A DNA stretch of 55,553 nucleotides from positions 1-55,553 of the forward strand of contig DBYO01000008.1 of the NCBI GenBank assembly GCA_002310235.1, written 5' to 3'. The position numbers were made by a program, and so were the translations under genes. This document shows, in pieces, positions 51,045 to 55,553 of the stretch. Numbering within the stretch: the first letter of the stretch is position 1; each line of letters opens with the position of its first letter. The DNA is from Bacteroidales bacterium UBA1184 (GTDB taxonomy: Bacteria > Bacteroidota > Bacteroidia > Bacteroidales > ML635J-15). Below the pieces are notes generated by a model. The model made no database searches. It worked only from the letters and a program-made list of their open reading frames with translations, and was not told the DNA's origin.

Positions 51045-54000
51045 TTACTTCATCTTGCTTTTCGCATTCTCCAGTATGAAGTGCAACCTATTGAACACAT
51101 TTGCTTCGGATGTGCCAGCGTCGAAGTCGAGGAAGAGTAGGTTCATATCGGGGTAAATCTGCTTGATTTTCTTCTCCATTCCCTTGGAAATGATGTGGTT
51201 GGCAATGCAGCCGAATGGCTGTAAACTTACCACGCTGCTGATACCGTTCTTTGCATAGTTGGCAATTTCGGCCGGAAGGAGCCAGCCTTCACCGAAGTTG
51301 GTTGCCGGGTTTACAATCTTGGTCGCGTCGTCGAAGGCTTCGAAAAGGTTGTCGAACGGACGGTAGCTAGGGAAGCCTGCGCAAATCTTGTCGTACTTGC
51401 GTGCAAACCTTGCTATAAGATTGTAAATGCTTGTGCTAATGAATGTTGGCGTCTTGCTGGGCTTGATGTGGTACTTGCGGTTTACTGCATTGTTTACCAG
51501 TCCGTTGATGAAGAAATTGTAAATCGACGGCACTGCAACTTCGAAGCCTTGTTCGTTTAGCCAATCCACGACGTACTTGTTGCTGAATGCATTGTATTTC
51601 AGGTATATCTCGCCGACGATGCCAATGGTCGGGTAGGTGCCGTCGTTTATGTTCTCGCGGAATTCGGCAACGGCTTTCTTCAGAAGTCCCTGTAGCTTTT
51701 CGCCCTTCTTGTTTTCGATGTACGGGAAACTCATTTCGGTGTATTTGTCCCTGATTTTCCGAGCAATACCTTTTGTCTTTTCCCTGATGACTGCACCCTG
51801 GTACAGTTTTGAAAGGCAGTCGGCATATAGCATCGTGTTGAGTAACAAGCCGATATTCTTAGAAACGTGCAGGTCAAATCCGGGTTGGTAGTTTATCTTA
51901 CTGCTGCCTGTTGCTACCGAAACGACGGGAATATTCTCGAATCCTGCCGTCACCATTGCGTTCTTAATCAGCGACAAATAGTTGCTAGCGCGGCATTGTC
52001 CGCCCGTCTGGGTTATGGCTACGGCTATGTCGTCGGGATTGTATTTTCCGCTTTCGAGAGCCATCATAATTGTGCCGATGACGATGGTAGCGGGGTAGCA
52101 GATGTCGTTGTTGGCGTATTTTAGGCCATATTCGTTCGATTCTGGCGTTCCTTTTGGCAGGTTGAGGAGATTGTAGCCCTTGGCCTTGAAAAAGGCTGGA
52201 ATGAACTCTGAATAGCCTTCTGCGAAGTAAGGACCTATAATTAACCTGCGTTTGTCGGCTTCCATGAACGGCTTGGTGGTGACGAACTTGGTTTCCTTGC
52301 GATGTCCGTTGTTGAGCTTGAGGCTTTCAACGAGCGAACGGATACGCAGGCGCAACGAACCGATGTTGTTTACATCATCGATCTTTAATATGGTGAGATT
52401 CTTGCCTTTACGGTTGAGAATACTTCCCATTTCATCGAGGATGAAGGCATCGGGACCGCAGCCGAACGAGGTGAGTTCGATAAACTGAACATTGTCGGGA
52501 GCATTGGCAACATAGTGTGCAGCCTTGAAGATTCGCGTCGGGAAACTCCACTGTGTGAGCGAGTGCAGTTCGTCGAAGATGTTTTCATTGTCCAGATACG
52601 AAACATTTTCGGTTACAACATCTATGCCCATCTCGGCAACTGCCTGTGACACTTTGTGCTGTATGAGCGGGTCGATGTGGTAGGGACGGCCGGCAAGGAC
52701 TATTACAGTTCTGCAGTCGCGATTGGCGTTTTCGATCACTTCGGCAGTGCGCTCGGTCAGGCGTGCGCGGAAGTTTGACTGTGCTTCGATGGCATTTTCG
52801 ATGGCCTTGCGACGCATCTTCTTGTCAAAGCCAAGCGACTTCAAATAGGCGTTGCACGACTTCCAAAGCAACTCGTCGTTGCTAAATGTAATTATTGGAT
52901 TGTCAAGTCGTATGCCGTATTTATTTTCAGTATCGATTGAACTCTTTATGACGTCTCCGTAACCGCTCACGATGGGGCAGTTGTAGCTGTTGTTCGACTT
53001 CTCATCGTCCTTTACTTCGAGTACGATGTAGGGGTAGAAAATGAAATCGACTTTCTTGTTGACAAGGTCGAGTATATGTCCGTTCATCAACTTTGCTGGA
53101 AAGCAAATGTTGTCGGACATAATCGACTTAACGCCAGGCTCGTAGAGTTTGTTTGTCGAATCGCCGGATAATACGACTTCGTAGCCCAAGGTGCTGAACA
53201 TTGCCTGCCAGAACTGGAAATTCTCGTACATTCCCAAGGCACGCGGCAATCCAACCTTTTTGCCGTTCTTGACTGTCGAGTATTCGTGCTTTTCAAACAG
53301 CATGTCGTCCTTTTCGGCGTGCAGGTTGATGCCTTTTGCTGTGCTTTCGGACCTGTTGGAGAAAACTTTCTCGCAGTTGTTGCCCGCGTAGAACGAATTG
53401 CCGTTCTCGAACTTGAAAACATTTACAGTGCATTGGTTTTCACAGCCTTTGCAGTTTACAATCGATGACTTGTATTCGTTGAACTTTATAAGTTCCGATA
53501 TTGTCGTCTCGTTTGTACAATCGGTTGATTTTCCGTAGATTGCTGCGCCAAATGCGCCCATAAGTTCTGGAATGTCGGAGAAGAACACATTTTTGCCTGT
53601 CAGCACTTCCAAAGCCTTCACAATGGAGAGGTTCTTCATTGTTCCGCCCTGAACTACAATATTGTTGCCAAGTTCGTTCAAGTTCTTTAATTTCAGTACC
53701 TTAAACAAACAATTCTTGATGACGGAGTAGGAGAAACCTGCAGCAATGTTCTCTATGGAAGTGCCTTCGCGAAGCGACTGCTTTACTTTGGAGTTCATAA
53801 ACACGGTGCAGCGTGTGCCGAGGTCGTAGGGCTGGTCGGCGGTGCATGCCATGCGTGCAAATTCTGCAACAGGATAGTTGAGCATATTGGCGTAAGTCTC
53901 TATGAACGAGCCACATCCCGACGAACAAGCCTCGTTTATTTCGATGCGCTTTATACTGCCATTGTCGATAAATATGGCTTTCATGTCCTGTCCGCCTATG

Positions 54001-55289
54001 TCGAGTACGAACGAAACCTCTGGGCAAACCTCTCTTGCAGCAATGTAATGTGCCATGGTTTCGACAATTCCATTGTTTAAGTTAAAGGCTTTCTTTAATA
54101 GATTTTCGCCGTAACCCGTTGCAGTACTGCTGACTATGCTAATTTTTATATTCTTCTCTTTTTCAAATTGTTGCAGTGCTTCCATGCTTTCTACGAAGGT
54201 ACGGAAGCTGTTGCCGTTGTTGCGACGGTAATCCTTGTATATTATGTTTAGGTTGTCGTCGATGAGAACGACTTTTGTCGTCGTGGAGCCGGAGTCAACA
54301 CCAAGGTGACACCTGATTTCTGCGCCTTCGGTCGGCACTATGCTTTTCAGCGAGAATTTCTGTCTTTCTGTTTTCCAACTTTGGAATTCTTCTTCAGAAT
54401 TGAATAGTTTTCTTAATACATTACCATTTGATTTAGAAGAAGATTTATGCTCTTTGTTTAAGTGTTTGATTAAGTCTGAAATTAAACTTGGCGCTTCGTT
54501 GTACTTCTTTGCGAGGAAAGCGCAGCCCAATGCTGGGAATAGTTCTGTATTCTCTGGAATTATACAATCTTTATTATTGATTTTTAATATGTTAACAAAG
54601 CTCTCTTTAAGTTGTGGTATAAACTTGAACGGACCACCGCAGAAAAGTATTGGCGGTACTATGTCGGTTCCGCGGGCAAGCGACGATGTCACCTGCATAG
54701 CCACCGAGTTGAGCACCGAAGCGGCAATGTCCTGTTTGCTGGTGTTTCGGCTTATAAGGTTCTGTATATCAGTCTTCGAGAATACTCCGCAGCGTGAAGC
54801 TATGGGGTAGATTGTCTTGTGGTCGGCAGCTAACTGGTTGAGTTCTATCGGTTCTATGCCGAGCAGCGTGGCCGTCTGGTCAATGAAGGCTCCAGTTCCA
54901 CCTGCGCATGAGCCGTTCATGCGGATGTCGGGAGTTTTGCCTGGCTGGAGGAAAATCATCTTGCTGTCCTCGCCGCCAATATCGACGAATGTGCGCACTT
55001 GCGGATAATTTTCCTTTATCCATTCGGTAGAGGCGATGACTTCTTGCACGAACCTTGTGCCTATTTTTTCTGCGTAACCCATTCCTACAGAACCAGTTAT
55101 TACGGTGCTTGCGTTTATGTCGCCAAGTTTTTCGGTTACTTTTGCAAGCGTTTCCGACAATGTATCGACCACATTGGCGTTGTGGCGCCTATATTCCGAA
55201 AACAGAATGTTGTCGTCGCTGTCGAGAACTATGGTTTTTACAGTTGTTGAACCTATGTCGATTCCGAGTCTATATAATTGATTTTCCAT
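51045..55289 (-). CDS. Acyl-CoA dehydratase activase-related protein with two ASKHA domains (BadF/BadG type, DUF2229)
   Basis: A 1414-residue protein. Two BadF/BadG/BcrA/BcrD ATPase domains in tandem: the first (about 8-255) has GIDIGSTTVK, DIGGEDSKMIF and NGSCAGGTGAFIDQ; the second (about 325-580) has GVDSGSTTTK, DIGGQDMKAIF and NEACSSGCGSFIE. The lone cysteines in these loops correspond to the activator's 4Fe-4S ligands. A CKGCENQC element follows at about 615, then DUF2229 (KKVGLPRALGMYENFQFWQA) and a 2-hydroxyacyl-CoA dehydratase-like C-terminal region (NDICYPATIVIGTIMMAL, TQTGGQCRASNYLSLIKNA). Activators inject an electron into dehydratases at the cost of ATP. No dehydratase subunits are in the window. 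It follows the TetR-type gene by 3 bases. Confidence 0.87.
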   Translation of the reverse strand: MENQLYRLGIDIGSTTVKTIVLDSDDNILFSEYRRHNANVVDTLSETLAKVTEKLGDINASTVITGSVGMGYAEKIGTRFVQEVIASTEWIKENYPQVRTFVDIGGEDSKMIFLQPGKTPDIRMNGSCAGGTGAFIDQTATLLGIEPIELNQLAADHKTIYPIASRCGVFSKTDIQNLISRNTSKQDIAASVLNSVAMQVTSSLARGTDIVPPILFCGGPFKFIPQLKESFVNILKINNKDCIIPENTELFPALGCAFLAKKYNEAPSLISDLIKHLNKEHKSSSKSNGNVLRKLFNSEEEFQSWKTERQKFSLKSIVPTEGAEIRCHLGVDSGSTTTKVVLIDDNLNIIYKDYRRNNGNSFRTFVESMEALQQFEKEKNIKISIVSSTATGYGENLLKKAFNLNNGIVETMAHYIAAREVCPEVSFVLDIGGQDMKAIFIDNGSIKRIEINEACSSGCGSFIETYANMLNYPVAEFARMACTADQPYDLGTRCTVFMNSKVKQSLREGTSIENIAAGFSYSVIKNCLFKVLKLKNLNELGNNIVVQGGTMKNLSIVKALEVLTGKNVFFSDIPELMGAFGAAIYGKSTDCTNETTISELIKFNEYKSSIVNCKGCENQCTVNVFKFENGNSFYAGNNCEKVFSNRSESTAKGINLHAEKDDMLFEKHEYSTVKNGKKVGLPRALGMYENFQFWQAMFSTLGYEVVLSGDSTNKLYEPGVKSIMSDNICFPAKLMNGHILDLVNKKVDFIFYPYIVLEVKDDEKSNNSYNCPIVSGYGDVIKSSIDTENKYGIRLDNPIITFSNDELLWKSCNAYLKSLGFDKKMRRKAIENAIEAQSNFRARLTERTAEVIENANRDCRTVIVLAGRPYHIDPLIQHKVSQAVAEMGIDVVTENVSYLDNENIFDELHSLTQWSFPTRIFKAAHYVANAPDNVQFIELTSFGCGPDAFILDEMGSILNRKGKNLTILKIDDVNNIGSLRLRIRSLVESLKLNNGHRKETKFVTTKPFMEADKRRLIIGPYFAEGYSEFIPAFFKAKGYNLLNLPKGTPESNEYGLKYANNDICYPATIVIGTIMMALESGKYNPDDIAVAITQTGGQCRASNYLSLIKNAMVTAGFENIPVVSVATGSSKINYQPGFDLHVSKNIGLLLNTMLYADCLSKLYQGAVIREKTKGIARKIRDKYTEMSFPYIENKKGEKLQGLLKKAVAEFRENINDGTYPTIGIVGEIYLKYNAFSNKYVVDWLNEQGFEVAVPSIYNFFINGLVNNAVNRKYHIKPSKTPTFISTSIYNLIARFARKYDKICAGFPSYRPFDNLFEAFDDATKIVNPATNFGEGWLLPAEIANYAKNGISSVVSLQPFGCIANHIISKGMEKKIKQIYPDMNLLFLDFDAGTSEANVFNRLHFILENAKSKMK

Positions 55290-55292
55290 GCT

Positions 55293-55553
55293 TTACTTGT
55301 TTTTAGGTCTTAAGCTGCACATTATTGTCTCTACCACTTCGTGCTTGCGTTGCTGCAACAGCTCGGCAATTTCTTCGTCGTCGAAGTTGAACTGGCTTTC
55401 GAGGAGCGGAAGCATAAAGAATATTATTATGTTCATTGACACTATGTTGATTAGCAGGTCGAGGGTGGAGATGGGGCGGATGTTGCCTTTCTGGATTTCT
55501 TCCTGCAGTTCGTGGTCGAAGCGACGGTATATTTCAAGGTTCTTGTTGTAAAT
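55293..55553 (-). CDS. TetR/AcrR-type transcriptional regulator, C-terminal part (runs off the window)
   Basis: The minus strand is open from the window edge to the stop at 55293, giving 86 residues. They include YRRFDHELQEEIQKGNIRPI, the helix LDLLINIVSMNIIIFFMLP, and FDDEEIAELLQQRKHEVVETIM. This resembles the ligand-binding C-terminus of Bacteroidetes TetR regulators; the helix-turn-helix part is outside the window, so the family call is tentative. It lies 3 bases upstream of the activase gene and probably controls that operon. Confidence 0.55.
   Translation of the reverse strand: MYNKNLEIYRRFDHELQEEIQKGNIRPISTLDLLINIVSMNIIIFFMLPLLESQFNFDDEEIAELLQQRKHEVVETIMCSLRPKNK

Overview
The window looks like a chromosomal contig from a member of the Bacteroidota, most likely order Bacteroidales. 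Reasons: repeated promoter-like TAnnTTTG boxes, sometimes with a TTTG/TTG about 20 bases upstream (best at 30823-30854 and 10062-10093); Bacteroidetes-type families (TonB receptor with carboxypeptidase-like N-domain, DUF4249, DUF5063, DUF4838, DUF1573, a type IX secretion C-terminal sorting domain); many lipoproteins; and familiar gene order (mreBCD-mrdA-rodA, tamB divergent from tsaD, gyrA followed by a TPR gene). All assignments are by reading; no search was run. No rRNA, tRNA, CRISPR or phage genes were found.

Layout. 1-1921: acetate production, pta (5' end missing) and ackA, closed by a strong terminator. 2009-2608: a REP-associated tyrosine transposase (RAYT) whose own reading frame holds two copies of a palindrome. 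2654-4503: a secreted protein and an S41 peptidase lipoprotein. 4577-7023: an overlapping four-gene unit (ICMT-like methyltransferase, GldN-like lipoprotein, DUF5063, DEDDy exonuclease). 7214-8795: zeta-like kinase, an overlapping 57-residue partner, and an N-terminal transketolase subunit with no C-terminal subunit beside it. 9082-13820: surface or periplasmic proteins (FISUMP lipoprotein, VWA protein, DUF4838 plus F5/8C lipoprotein). 13873-17449 (minus): htpG, a membrane-anchored receiver-like protein and a secreted protein. 17747-23319: the cell-elongation cluster mreB, mreC, mreD, mrdA, rodA. 23360-24799: a lipoprotein with a radical SAM/SPASM enzyme. 24932-30792: three paralogous small outer-membrane barrels, a DUF4249 lipoprotein, and a TonB-dependent receptor whose C-terminus appears to be a fourth copy of the small barrel. 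30932-40453: hppA, tamB (minus), tsaD, two DUF1573 genes. 40722-43736: a secreted subtilase with a type IX sorting domain, flanked by oppositely oriented degenerate repeat arrays. 43957-44987 (minus): trmH-like methyltransferase and HU. 45316-50965: gyrA, TPR protein, tryptophanase. 51045-55553 (minus): a giant two-ASKHA acyl-CoA dehydratase activase and the end of a TetR-type regulator.

Most noteworthy: (1) the outer-membrane locus 24932-30792, where a barrel family occurs both as stand-alone genes and fused to a TonB receptor; (2) the radical SAM/SPASM enzyme with its lipoprotein neighbour, a recognisable but functionally open pair; (3) the RAYT with its probable target palindrome inside its own gene, and a related copy that supplies the stop codon of tamB 31 kb away; (4) a 30-base perfect palindrome over a predicted promoter at 8956-8985.

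Physiology suggested: anaerobic fermentation with acetate formation, pyrophosphate-driven ion pumping, indole production from tryptophan, and type IX secretion.
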